From Manis javanica (lineage: Eukaryota > Chordata > Mammalia > Pholidota > Manidae), in assembly GCF_040802235.1 (NCBI RefSeq), contig NC_133158.1, forward strand, positions 37,266,001 through 37,330,000: a stretch of DNA of 64,000 bases. Direction: 5' to 3'. Shown in pieces: positions 44,301 to 61,400 of the stretch. The notes below the pieces were generated by a model. That model worked only from the letters and a program-made list of their open reading frames with translations, made no database searches and was not told where the DNA came from. Both the position numbers and the translations under genes were made by a program. Position 1 is the first letter of the stretch. The number at the start of each line of letters is the position of its first letter.

Positions 44301-46086
44301 TGTCTCTCAGCTCTGTGTTCCTCTGTGCTGGCTTTGTTTTCAGGTGGGTATCCGTGTGTGTGTCAAAGTGGTACAGCTCTGGCTTACTGCTCTTAGCAGA
44401 AAATGTAGCTGTTTCCTAACAAATATGGCAAAAGTCTCAGGGCTGAGTCTCATTGGCCAGGCTTAGATCACAGGCCCATTTCTTAGCTTTGTAAAGGGGT
44501 AGTAGTTAGCTCTATCTAAACCTCATGGATAGAGACTGGGGTAGCTGAGGTTACCCCTGAGAAAAATGGGGTACTGGACAGGCAAAACCAAGAGAAGCCC
44601 CCCACTGTGGCTTCTCTTATTGCTGGCTCCTGTTCATCCCCACTGGCTCCTCTTTGCCACAAGGGCCTCTCTGTTCCTGCAAGCTGCTGGATGCTGGGCC
44701 GGCACCCCTCAGTCCTGCCCTGCCTGGGGCTGCTTGGCCCTCTGTCCCAGGCCAGAGCTGGTATCAGGTTGCTGGGACAGAAGACTGTCCCACAGGGAGT
44801 GCTGAGCAGGGTGGCTGCGGAAGCCCTGTCCTTCAACTCCAGTCACTTTCAAGTTAGCATCTCGGGTCACTGGAAGTCTTGAGGGAGGAGGCACACCCCC
44901 TGCCCGCTGTGACCTCCCTGTGTCCAGCATGGCCTCATGTGGCTGCAGGTTGGACTCACACCTTCAACGGCCACATAGAGGTGCAAAGAAGGGGGCCTTT
45001 CTCCTAGAGGAGACTTCTGCCATGTGACATCACATGCCCTTGCCTGAACCTGCCTCTGGCATGGAGAACATGCCCACCGTTTTTGACTTGGACCAGAGTT
45101 TCTCTGCAGGGCGCTCTTGGCAAAGGGGAGGACAAGCATTTGGACTGTCCCGAAGGTTGCAGAATATTTGGCAGCCCTGGACCCTGTCCATGAAAAATCA
45201 ACAGCCCCCTGCCGCCTGCAGCCCCACTGTCAAACTGGAACACCCCTGTACCCAGCTGAGGGTCCGGGACTGCAGCATGCCTCGCTTCATGTGGCCCCAC
45301 CCCAAACCACTGGCTTGCATTAATTGAGATTCCACTCCCAGTGCCGGGGAGGGGCCCCGCCTGTTCAGCAGGGCATCATGGAGGGAGTCAGAAACTAAAC
45401 AGCACCTTGTTAGCAAGGAAGAAGGAGGCAGTGTTTGGTGGGGACCCCGACACAGTGTCAGCCTGGCCTCTGCAAAATACCTGACGTCTCAGGCCAGAAG
45501 CTGTGATATCAGCCTCCCCAGCTCTCTCCCCTCACTCCCGACTGGTGTCTGTGGTCTTACTGGCCGCGCCTCCCAGGGGTGTTCCAGATCCCTCCATCCA
45601 CCCCAACTGCTACCACTAGTGAGGCCCTGTCCTCTCACCAGGACGGGCACAGCCGCCTCGGTCTCCCTGCCTCCACTCTGCCCCCGCTTCTGTCCATTCT
45701 CCACAGCAGCCTGAGTGATTCCCTCTACATGGAAGTGGGGTCCTCGGTCCTGTCACCTGCCTTCAGAACAGCCTTCTGCTTGCACTTGGAGTGAAATCAC
45801 ATTGTGTGTGGTTATGTGGCCCCACCAGCCTCTGGATTGCACCCCAGCCACTCTGGCCTGCTTTTTGCCCTGTGAACAGGCCAAGCCTATTTCTTTCCAA
45901 TGGTCTTTGCATCCACAGTCCTCCCACTGGTATGCTTTTTGTACAGATTTTCCCAAGGCTGGCTCCTTCTCAGTTATTTAGATCTCAGCTCAGATGTCAC
46001 CTTGTCTGACAACCCAGTGCAGAGCCGCACCCCTTTATATTCACTGGGCTTCCGGCTTAGCTGTTGAAACAAAGGCCAATGTCCAT

Positions 46087-46471
46087 ACTTGGGCCTGGCT
46101 CCGCTCAGCATCATGTCTGTGAGGTCCTCACTGCCTGTAGCAGTCTCTTCTCTTTATTTCTGCACTGTTTGAACTGTTTATGGAATGCTGCCATCTGTGT
46201 GTGCATTCTGCTGATGGTGGGCACTTGGGCTGCTCCTGGCCTGGCCTGTAATGAATGTGCCTGGAAGTGGAGACAACGGGTCATAATGCCAAGTCTATTC
46301 AAGTTGTCATTTGGAATGCTGGCATCTGTTATGTCCTGGTTCCCAGCCACACCTGGCTCGCCTGCCTTGGGTCCCCATAAGCTCCCTGTGAAAGTCCCTG
46401 CTGCTCTCAATGTGGACCCAGCTCCTCTGCTGCCATCCCTGAGAGTCCTGTGACCCGGGAGCCTGCCTCAG
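46087..46471. repeat. Duplicated block, copy 1
   Basis: The block is about 80% or more alike, by eye, to 47782-48139. Shared landmarks are 'cttgggcctggct', 'cagcatcatgtctgtg', 'ctgctgatggtgggcactt' and 'cccagctcctctg'. The core looks like antisense L1M, but similarity continues past the L1 part. Confidence 0.8.
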
Positions 46472-47564
46472 CAGCCCTGTGTTGCCAATATAGTGGCTCT
46501 TTCCCCCAGAGCCAAGGTAAGAAGATAGAAGATTATTCCTGTCTGTTCCATGGCAGTCAGTGTGCAAGCTGTCCAGGACATGCATGGAGGCCCTATCATG
46601 TCTGGGACCCAGACACCTTCTTATTGCTGTTATCCTCAATATGTGGCGTCTGTCTTGTGGTCTAATATGGCTGCTGTTGCTCCTACCACCACATCCCATA
46701 TTGCAAGTGGGACAGGAGAAAGACATGACCTGAAATTGGCAAACCTCACCACTCATGTCCAACTGGATAAAACTCAGTTAAATGGCCACAGACAGTGTGG
46801 CAAGGGAAGCTGGGAAAGTACTCATTGTTCTGGGAAGCCACATGCAGGCTAAAATCCACAGGCTCCAGCACAAAAGGGAAGGGGGGACGTTGGGGGGCCC
46901 GCAAGTCTCTACTGTGTTCCCCATCATTCTGTACCACTCCTTTTTTCTTAGCACTTATCTCTGGGAGAAGTACAGTTTTTTTGTGTGCTGGTGGTTGGCA
47001 CCTTGAATGAGGGCTTGTGAAAGTCCTGTGTGCCCAGTGCCTACATTCACCCAGGGTGCACAGAAGGTGCTCAGCCGTGTCTGCTGTGGTGGGAGAATGC
47101 AGGAATGAAGGGGGTACTTTGGTTGCTGTTCCATCAGTAGGGAACAGGGAAGGAGCCAGTTTCTTTCTTTGGAACTACTATGTGTCTGGCATGCTCTGTT
47201 TAATACTCCCTGTCATTGGCATGCCCACATATGGGGACGTGACCCCAGAGCCAGTCCATGGCCTGTTGGAGGGAAGAATGGAGGGTCCTGAGCCACAGGT
47301 CTTGGTCCACCTGCTACAGGATCCTCCATCCCTTTTGACCAGAGGCGGCATCATGTTCCATGACTTGGACCAGTAGTGAGGGTATCCCTGTGTCCCCTCT
47401 GCCCATCTGGGGCCTGCTGCTTGGGGGTGGTGCTGGTGAGGGTGCCAGCTCGGGTCCTGCTTGATCTGCAAACCCTTCCTGCCAACTGGCGCTGAGCACC
47501 CTGGGCTGCTCCCTGCTGGAGGGGAGGCCTGTACTATAGGCGTTTAAACAGAACACATCTTTTT

Positions 47565-48139
47565 AATTTTGAAAAGTTTACTGAAGTAAATCCCATACAG
47601 AAAAGTGTGCACATCACAGGTATGCAGCTTGATGAACACAGTGAGCTTGTCTGCGTATTTGCATACCCACCACCCAGATCAAGCATCCAGAAGCTGGTGT
47701 GCCTCCCCTCCACTCTGCACTTCGTCCTTTGCAAGGGGGCCCCTAACCTGGATCTCCACGGGGGTCAGACCGCGTGTCTGCACTTGGGCCTGGCTCTGCT
47801 CAGCATCATGTCTGTGGGGTCCTCACTGCCTGTAGCAGTCTGTTCTTTTTAGTTCTGCCCTGTTTGCACTGTTTATGGAGTGTTGCCATCAATGTGTGTA
47901 TTCTGCTGATGGTGGGCACTTGGGCCACTCTGGCCTGGGTGGTTATGAATGTACCTGGAAGTGGAGATGCCGGGTCACAAGGCCCAGTCTGTTCAAGTCA
48001 TTTGTGTGCAGGCATCTATTATGTCCTGGTGCCTGGCCACAACTGGCTCCCCTGCCCTGGGTCCCCCTGAGCTGTCCGTGTGGGCCCAGCTCCTCTGCAG
48101 CCACCCCCGAGAGCCCTGTGACCTGGGAGCCCACCTCAG
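47565..48139 (-). mobile_element. Antisense L1M fragment including duplicated block copy 2 (47782-48139)
   Basis: Plus-strand sequence such as 'cccaccacccagatcaagca' near 47666 and 'ctgctgatggtgggcacttg' near 47905 is typical of the reverse complement of an L1M 3' region, so the element lies on the minus strand. The part from 47782 resembles the earlier block at 46087. Confidence 0.7.
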
Positions 48140-48857
48140 TTGTCCAGGGTGGCTTCCAGGGCCCAGGACACCAGCTGTCCTGTCTTCCGGCTGGATTCCT
48201 AATGTCTCATTCCCAGCTCCTCCCTCTGCCTCCTATTCCCTCTCCGGGATCTGCGTGGAGGCCTCCTGCGCGTCTTCCTTGGTGCAGTGTTCCCTCCGTT
48301 TGCATCTTGCCTTTCCAGGGTGGAGCAGAGGAAGGCAAGGTGTTGTGGTCCACCTGAGGTGTGGCCCTGGGAAGCCGTGTGACCGCACACAGGTCACTCG
48401 GCTACCCCGGCGGTTCTGCGTCCCTGTGGAGGGTGGCACTGCGACTTGCAGTCACTGAGGACCGCACACGTCAGGCTGCAGGAGACACTCCATCCACATC
48501 GCTTAATTATTGTTCGCCACAACCTCACAGGGTGGATGCTGTCATTGTGCCCACTTCAGAAGTAGGGGAAACTAAGGCCCAGGCGAAAAGGAAGTAGGAA
48601 TAGGCTGGGACGTGAATGCTGGCTCCTAGCTCCTCTGCTTCCTTCTCCCTTGACCCTGGGTTTGGAGGGACTCGCTGGGGTGACAGCAAGTGGCATGCAT
48701 TGCTGGGCCCAGCACACAGATGGGCTCCGTCACTGGGGTGGCTTTTATTGCCTGGGACTTAAGGGACAGAGCCTGACATGAAGGGCTGGGCCCCTGTTGG
48801 GGCTTGGCTTGTGGCAGGCATGGGCGGGTGGGGGAGCGGTCCGCAGGCCCACTGTAG

Positions 48858-55036
<6,179 letters not shown>

Positions 55037-55370
55037 GTGCTGAGACCCAAGAGGAGGCCAGGGAGCAGAGAGTCCACGGGGAGAAGGGCAAGGCCATGGC
55101 AGCAGCCTTGTGCAGGCCCTGTCCTGCCCTCCCGGCCTCATGTTGCCCTCAGCCACCTCTGCTCTAGCTGGGGGCTACCTCCCGTCTCTACCTGCCATCT
55201 CCCTGCTCAGGGACATGGCCAAGACTTTGATCAGGACTGGTCTGGCCCTCCCCACCCCTCTGCCCACTCCCCATGGCACTGTGGCCGCCACAAAGTCTGC
55301 TCTGGTGGGTGGGTTGAAGTGTGTATATTTTCTTGATCTATTTTTTAATAAAAAGGAAAATGAGAGGAAT
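55037..55370 (+). other. TPRA1: TPRA1 3' UTR
   Basis: Short 3' UTR from the stop codon to the inferred cleavage site about 20 bases after AATAAA. An open frame on the opposite strand (55873-55175) overlaps it and is regarded as chance. Confidence 0.75.
55347..55352 (+). terminator. TPRA1: TPRA1 polyadenylation signal AATAAA
   Basis: A canonical hexamer lies 311 nt past the stop codon, in a T-rich then A-rich context, with a G/T-rich stretch following within 40 bases. Confidence 0.88.
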
Positions 55371-56554
55371 GTGACTCTATGGGGTTCTGTAGGAACTCTG
55401 TGGCCAGCTCTGTTCAGGAGCCCGAAGGCTATTCTGAGGTCCCTGTGCGTCCCTCTGTGTCCTGGGCCTGGGAGAGCTTTAACCTGTTTAACCAAGGCCA
55501 TTGGCTGGTGCCCAGGCCCTGGGCTGGCTGCCTGGAAGTAGAGAGTCGACCCCAGCCTCCCAGCCAGGGGCCTGTTTGAGTAGGGGAGACACACGTGGAA
55601 AGAGAACTGTGTCCCTGTGCGCCATTGCCCCTCCACCCCGGTGCAGGGCGTGGGTTTGGAGTGAGCCCTGTGGGTTCCGTCCTCTCTGCTCCCTTCACTC
55701 TGTCTTCCTAGGCAGCCACAGCTCTGGTTTTGGCCTCTGTAAAATGGGGATAAGGACGCCTGCCTCGCAAGGATATTTATAAGGATTAAGAGGTAGTAAG
55801 AGTGAATGGCTGGCATAGCGTCAGGGAACAGTAATAACGAATTATTTTTAGCCACTAGGATAGTGTGTGGCACATAGTAGGCACTCAGAAATAGGGTGGT
55901 AGGGAATGACAGTTATAATCAGGATGGGTGTGATGGGCTGGGTATGGGGATAAGTCAGCATAAAGCACTGGGGTGGTAAGACAGTAAGGGGAGAGGGGCT
56001 GCCTGTGTCCACATGGCTGCCACTGTGCCTAAGTCTGGCCTTGAATCTGGGCAGCCAGAGGAAAAGGGAGTTTCCAGTTATGTAACTCCCACTGCCAGAG
56101 AGAGGAGGTCCAGTGGGGCCATGGGGATGCTGAGGGTCCAGCCTGGCTCCTGTCTCCTCTGCCAGCTGTCCTTTCTCATGAGGCTTGTGCATGTCGGGCT
56201 GACGTGCCAGGCTCCCTGGGATCCAGGGCGCAGAGGGCTCTGGTGGGTGTGGGTCCCAGCAAGTGCAAAGGCATGGCCAGTGAGCTGGACTCCTGGCCCC
56301 ATGGGACCACTGGGGGCTCCTGGCAGGCTTCTCCCAAGCTGCAGGTTTCGCTGCAACCTCTCAGACCTCGCAGTTTTGTAGATGCCCGTTAGGCAGGGAG
56401 GGAAGCCTGCAGGGCAAGTGCTGGGGGCCAGAGCCAGCAGCAGCCTCTGACGTGTGCGCCGATCTGCAGCCTGGGTTTGCCCCGTACAAATTACTGAGCA
56501 AACACCTGGGTCGCCAGGGAGGCATCAACAGAAGAAAAGAGGCTAGAGCCCACT
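55371..56554. other. Intergenic beyond TPRA1
   Basis: A MIR-like minus fragment (about 55735-55890) is visible. Otherwise the sequence is unique-looking and no gene is recognised. Confidence 0.5.
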
Positions 56555-57040
56555 GGTTCTGATTTAAGTTTGTTTTTTTAAATAGATAATATATGTACAT
56601 GGCAAAAAAAAAATTCATTCAGTGCAAGGACGTATACAGTGGAATGGAAGGTGACTCCCTCTTACCTTGACATTCAGTTTCCCTTCCTCCCCCACTTCCC
56701 AGAAGTACCACCAAGGCCAGGGGCTTCGTGACCTTCCAGAAGTGCCTGTGTGTGTTCATGTGTGTACATCTATTAGCCGCTGATTTGGGAATGTACATAA
56801 CCTGGACGTTTTCTCCACTTGGCAATTGATCATGGGATCATGGGTGGTGGGAGAGCTGCTTCCCTCTCAGCTGTGTACTTCATGCATATGTGGCAGTTAA
56901 TTTAACCAGCTCCCTCAGGATAGACTTGATTCTACTGTATTTTGCAATAACAAAGCCATGACAAAAACCCTTGTAAATATGTTTTTGGTGACTCATGCAA
57001 GTGGACTTGCGGGAGCACACCATCTTCATTGGTTTTAATT
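56555..57040 (-). mobile_element. Antisense L1 3'-region fragment
   Basis: The plus strand shows reverse-complement L1 landmarks, for example 'cagttaatttaaccagctcc' near 56894 and 'acaaaaacccttgtaaatat' near 56960, preceded by a poly(A)-rich, A/T-rich start. It is degenerate. Confidence 0.6.
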
Positions 57041-57084
57041 GGTCTTACATCTTCTGGCAGAGTTGAATAGCTGTCCTCCAATAC

Positions 57085-57560
57085 GTGTTCTCCTTTTCTT
57101 CCATTGTAATGGAATCCCAGATTGTTCACTGGATACACAACTGCCTGGAATGAGACTCCATTTTCCAGCCTTCCTTGCAGGTGGCTGTGGCCATGTATCC
57201 AAGTTCTGGCCAATGGGATGTAAGTGTGCATACAAACTCCTTCATGAGAGGCTAGGCTCCATTTTTTCAGCTAACTGGGATGTGGTTGCAGTGGCTGGAG
57301 CAGAAGCAGCCATATTGAGCCACAGTCATCTTGGGAATGGAAGTCTCATGGAAGTGCAGCAAGATAGAAGGAGCCTATGCCCTGATACAGTGGTACATTC
57401 ATAATAGCCTTGGGCTTTCTACCTTCAAACAACTTCTTGGATGTAACAGAGAAATACATGTCTCCTTTGCTTAAGCCATTTTGAATTTTTCTTTTACAGC
57501 TGAAACTAGTCTGAAAGAACAGAGCCTTCAAAGAAGCTGTACTAGTTTTCACTCCTACTC
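57085..57560 (+). mobile_element. LTR-like ancient repeat, copy 1
   Basis: It contains 'caagttctggccaatggga' near 57199, 'cagccatattgagccacagt' near 57308, 'gatagaaggagcctatgcc' near 57363 and a 3' part before 'aagccattttga'. This pattern recurs in the next two elements. The family is probably a MaLR/ERV-L LTR but is not assigned. Confidence 0.45.
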
Positions 57561-57944
57561 ACTGACCCTGGGTGCCTTTGTAATTTTCAGTCTTCCTGTA
57601 AAGCCCTGCTCATGTTGGATCTGCTAGGACCACAGCCCATGTGCTATGTCTGGGTGCAAACAGGCATTAAAAGGAGTGGCCAGGATGTGGGGGATTCTGG
57701 GAGCCTTGATGTGATGATGGAGTTCACCACGTGTAGCCAAATTTCAGTATTACCTCCCTCCTCCCTGCTGCTGCTGCTCAAGGACTTCGAGTGAATCCAT
57801 GGACTTGTGGGCAAACACATCTTCTCTCTGACCCTCTGTTTCCTCATCAGTGACATGGGTTGCAGAGGACTGGTAGCCACCTGATACCCATTTTTATCCA
57901 ACTGCACCCTGATTTTTTGGGGGTCTGTGAAGCACCCAGGGAAA

Positions 57945-58310
57945 AGGTAACATTCCCTAACCCTTTGCTGTCACTCATGTGACTAAGTTTGGATCAATGG
58001 GATGTTAGTAGAAGAGGGACTTTTGTTTTTTAAGCACCAATTGCTTAAAGGGAGCTGATTCAGCAAGGAGATGGACTCTTTTCTCCTCCTACCTTTCTCC
58101 TTCCTACTTCTGGAATGCAGATGTGAAGGCTGACTCTCCAGCAGCTGTACTGGATGATGAGGTGACTTTGGGAAGCTACTTATCAAGGATGGTCAAGTAA
58201 AAAGACAAAATATGGCATTGCCATACCAGCAGTGAGCTGCTACCAATAGACTTCTTTTACACAAGAGAAAGAACCTATCTTATTTACAGCAAACCCAATC
58301 CTAACAGAAA
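57945..58310 (+). mobile_element. LTR-like ancient repeat, copy 2
   Basis: The layout is the same as the preceding element: 'gtgactaagtttggatcaat', 'tggaatgcagatgtgaaggc' and 'aagaacctatcttatttaca'. It is diverged and noncoding. Confidence 0.45.
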
Positions 58311-58751
58311 CACATGGAGATCATAAAATTCTCTCCAAGGGGTCACTTGAGGGAGATGGATAATGTTTCAAGGTAATACTAATTTGTGTCTGTTCCTTTC
58401 TGAACGTCAGCCACCTTCTCACTCCTGTGTCGGTGGGAGTTTGGCCCTGGGGTCCAGGGAAGCCTGCTGCTCATAGGTATCTTCCTGGCTTTTGTTTCCA
58501 AATTCTTTGGGTAGCAGAGGGCAGCAGGGGTGTGTGGAAAAGAAGAGGTAGGAATCCCCTTGGGAGAGAGCTCTGTGTGCCCCTGAGGACCCAAGTTCAG
58601 GTGAGGACCCTGGAGTTAGGATCCTCAGCTGCTGCAGGTGTCTCCCAGCCTGTGTGGTACCGATGCAGCAGAGTTCAGAGACCTATGGGTCCCTGTGGCC
58701 AGGAGCACTGGGGGGCTCAGTGTGAACAGGTGTGAACACATGACTAATGGG

Positions 58752-59142
58752 TGTATTAGTCTGCTCAGGCTGTCATAGCAAAGTGCTACATACTGGGGGG
58801 ACTTAAACAACAGAAATTGATGTTTTCACAGTTCTGGAGGCTGGAAGTCCAAGATCAAGGTACCTGCAGGGTTGGTTTCTCCTGAGGCCCCTCCTGCCCC
58901 TCCTTGGCTTGCATGCTGTGTCCTCACATGGCCTTCCCTCTGTGCATGTGCATCTCTGGTGTCACTGTGTGCCCAAATCTCCTCTTCTTCTAAGGACACC
59001 AGTCAGATGGATTAGGGCTTACCCAAATGGCCTTATTTTAACTTAAGCACTTCCTCAAGGACCTATCTCCAAATACAGTCTGAGGTACTGGGAGTTAGGG
59101 CTTCAACATGTGAGTTTTGGGGGGATACAATTCATCCTATGG
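58752..59142 (-). mobile_element. MaLR (MLT1/MST-type) LTR
   Basis: This is a clear MaLR LTR on the minus strand. The plus strand reads 'gtattagtctgctcaggctg' at its start, then 'cttaaacaacagaaattgat', 'gttctggaggctggaagtcc' and 'tctcctcttcttctaaggac', ending near 'gggatacaattcatcctatg'. It is nearly full length. Confidence 0.88.
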
Positions 59143-59419
59143 CACTGAATGGCACTAAAGCTTCTCTCCCCCACATCCTGACACTGTGCAAGATCCTGGG
59201 GCCTTGACCGGATCTATGGGCCAGGCAGAAACCCCCCAGGAGTGACTGAGGTTAAATCTTCTGCCCACTCAGAAGAGTAGGGTCAAGTCAGAAATTAAGC
59301 AGCATTCTAGAAAATCACTTGTCTGGTTGTGGACTGGGATTCACAGCACCTGTGTAAGGGGGTTCCCTGAAGGGTCACCCACATTTTCTGCTTCTCCTCC
59401 TTCTGGACACACACATAGG

Positions 59420-59710
59420 ATTATTGTACTTCCCTGCCCTTTAGGGAGAGGGGTAAAGCTATGGGTCTTACTTTGGCCAGTGAAATGTGCACAGAGTGAA
59501 CTGCCAGTACATTACTCTGTCCTGCTGCAGAAATGTGGGAGCTCATATCCAGATACAGCCTCCGTCAGCGTGGGTTCCTGGGACACCTCCATGAGAAGAG
59601 TTCCTCAGCTAAGCTGCACTGAACATGGAGCAGACCCAGAAGGAAACCTTGTCCTGGAAGATTTGGGGCTGTTACTGCAGCATATCCTAGCATATTCTAA
59701 CTGATACACG
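59420..59710 (+). mobile_element. LTR-like ancient repeat, copy 3
   Basis: It resembles the elements at 57.1 and 57.9 kb: 'ctttggccagtgaaatgtg' near 59472, a middle part with 'tgaacatggagcagacccag', and the end 'catattctaactgatacac'. It is noncoding. Confidence 0.45.
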
Positions 59711-59934
59711 ATTAAAGAATGTAGACCACTTGGTACATAGCAGTGCTCAGTTAATTTGATTTTGAAAAAATAGGGTGAGCAGGGTCTGGATAGGGGACAA
59801 CTAATAGCTCTGGGGTTCATGGGGTCATCCCCTTATCCTGAGTCCCATGGGCCTTATTTTCAAATCTGGTGGATCTTTCTGTTGGCGTCACACAGAAGTT
59901 GGCCCCTGCTGTGTCTGGCTTCCCTTCCTTAGAG

Positions 59935-60942
59935 ATGCCTGGGCCGGGCCCTGAACCCCAGTGCCCCAGGCTTTCCTCCAGCAGCCTTCCCTCTGCCTTG
60001 GGGATCAGACCTGTGTGTTCTTCAGGAGGAGCAGATGCATCGTGGTGGCACAGGCTCGTTTTTGGAGATGGTGCCTGTGGTGTTGAGGAAACACTGAATC
60101 CAGGCTACTGTTTATTAGTGTGTCCCCGGTACCTGTGCTGGAGGTGCTACCATTCATCTTCGAGAATGCCAGCAGAGGAAGTGTCATCTCCTCCCCTGGC
60201 AAGGAGTCACTGCTGTGCCCAAGAGGGGCAAACCCACTTCCCTCTTAATGAGCATGGAGCAGCCACCCAGCTTCCTGGGCCCGCCTCCAGTGATGCTCAG
60301 GTGGCCTGCATCTGCTGCCTGGAGGTCCAGCGCCCCGTCACCGAGCCCGTCAGAGGAGGACTCCTCTTCCTGCTTTTCCCAGGAGACCTGCGCCTCCCCT
60401 CTGCCTCCCCAGGGCCAGTGATCACGACAGGCACAGCCAGGCCAGAGAAGCAGCTGCTGATCCCTGGAGGGCGCTGCGGCGGCCACAGGCCTGTGCTTCC
60501 TCAGTCTCAGCAATGGATGTGGGGATGGCGAGGCATCAGAGATCCCTGCTTGGTCCTCAGCCCTAGTGAACAGATTGGCGTTAGCACCCTGGTGCTGAGT
60601 GGCCACCTGGTTCTCCCCATGGCCTTAAAGGAGGACTGGGCTGGAGACTGGACCCACACTCCCCAGAACTGCAAAAGCCCAGTAAATCTGAAAGGTTGTA
60701 GTCCTGAGCACCCTGCATCCTTGGGGATGTACGCAGAGCCTCTGCCCCCAGACCTGGACCTGCGCCAGGTCCCAGCAGGGGCAGAGGCAGGGCTGCTTGG
60801 GATTTCAAAGGGTTGCTGCCTCTCAGAGAGGGGGTGTCATCTTGAGAGGCAGTGGCCCTCATTTCACACCCATGTGTCATCCACTAGAGGTCAATCTGCC
60901 TACGTCTGGATAAGTACCCAGCAAGACCTGTATTCTTCCTGA
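59935..60942 (+). other. Long open frame (335 codons from ATG), coding status doubtful
   Basis: An uninterrupted ATG-to-stop frame runs 1008 nt. The open frame continues upstream of the ATG without a nearer in-frame ATG. The predicted protein begins MPGPGPEPQCPRLS, is Pro/Ser/Cys-rich, and shows no domain, signal peptide or membrane segment that I recognise. The stop lies just before a MIR element. No CpG island or promoter motif precedes it. It may be chance in GC-rich DNA or part of a lineage-specific noncoding RNA. Confidence 0.2.
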
Positions 60943-60944
60943 TC

Positions 60945-61400
60945 CCTAGTTTACAGATAGGGACACTGAGGCTTAGAGACGTGCAACTACTGTCTGGTGG
61001 GAAGCAGAGCTGGGAGGTGGGCCCAGGGGACAGCGGGTTGCCACACTGCACCACCAGCAGCACCAGGGATGGAGGGTGTGGAGGGAGCTGACTCGAAGGG
61101 TTACATCAGAGAGGAAGTCGGGGCCATTGGTAGGGCCTGTGCTTCGGAAGTGAAGCCCCACGTTGTGAGCTGGTCATCCTGGGGAAAGACGACAGGTGTT
61201 TGTTGTCCAGGGGGCTATGGTAGTGGCAGTTCCCACCGCTGTCTATGTCCAGGCGGCATTCTAAACACTCCATGTGGGCAGGTAGGATGCTCACTGCACA
61301 GATGGGGAAACTGAGGGGTGAGAGGTCACATGGCCAAACAGGAGGCAGGGTGGAGCTTGACTGCAGGCCTCTAACCACTGAACTGCACTGTCAGTGCTCA
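60945..61400 (+). repeat. Two MIR SINE fragments
   Basis: The first (about 60945-61030) shows 'gtttacagatagggacactg' then 'aggcttagag'. The second (about 61245-61395) shows 'cacagatggggaaactgagg' and a later 'aaccactgaactgcactgtc'. Both are diverged. Confidence 0.65.

Noticed and set aside
55175-55873. 232-codon minus-strand open frame over the TPRA1 3' UTR
   Set aside because: It is antisense to a well-supported 3' UTR, has no recognisable domain and no splice or promoter context.
59869-59934. Upstream extension of the long open frame to position 59869 (357 codons)
   Set aside because: It begins with GTG, not ATG; the first in-frame ATG is at 59935. GTG starts are not expected in a mammalian gene.
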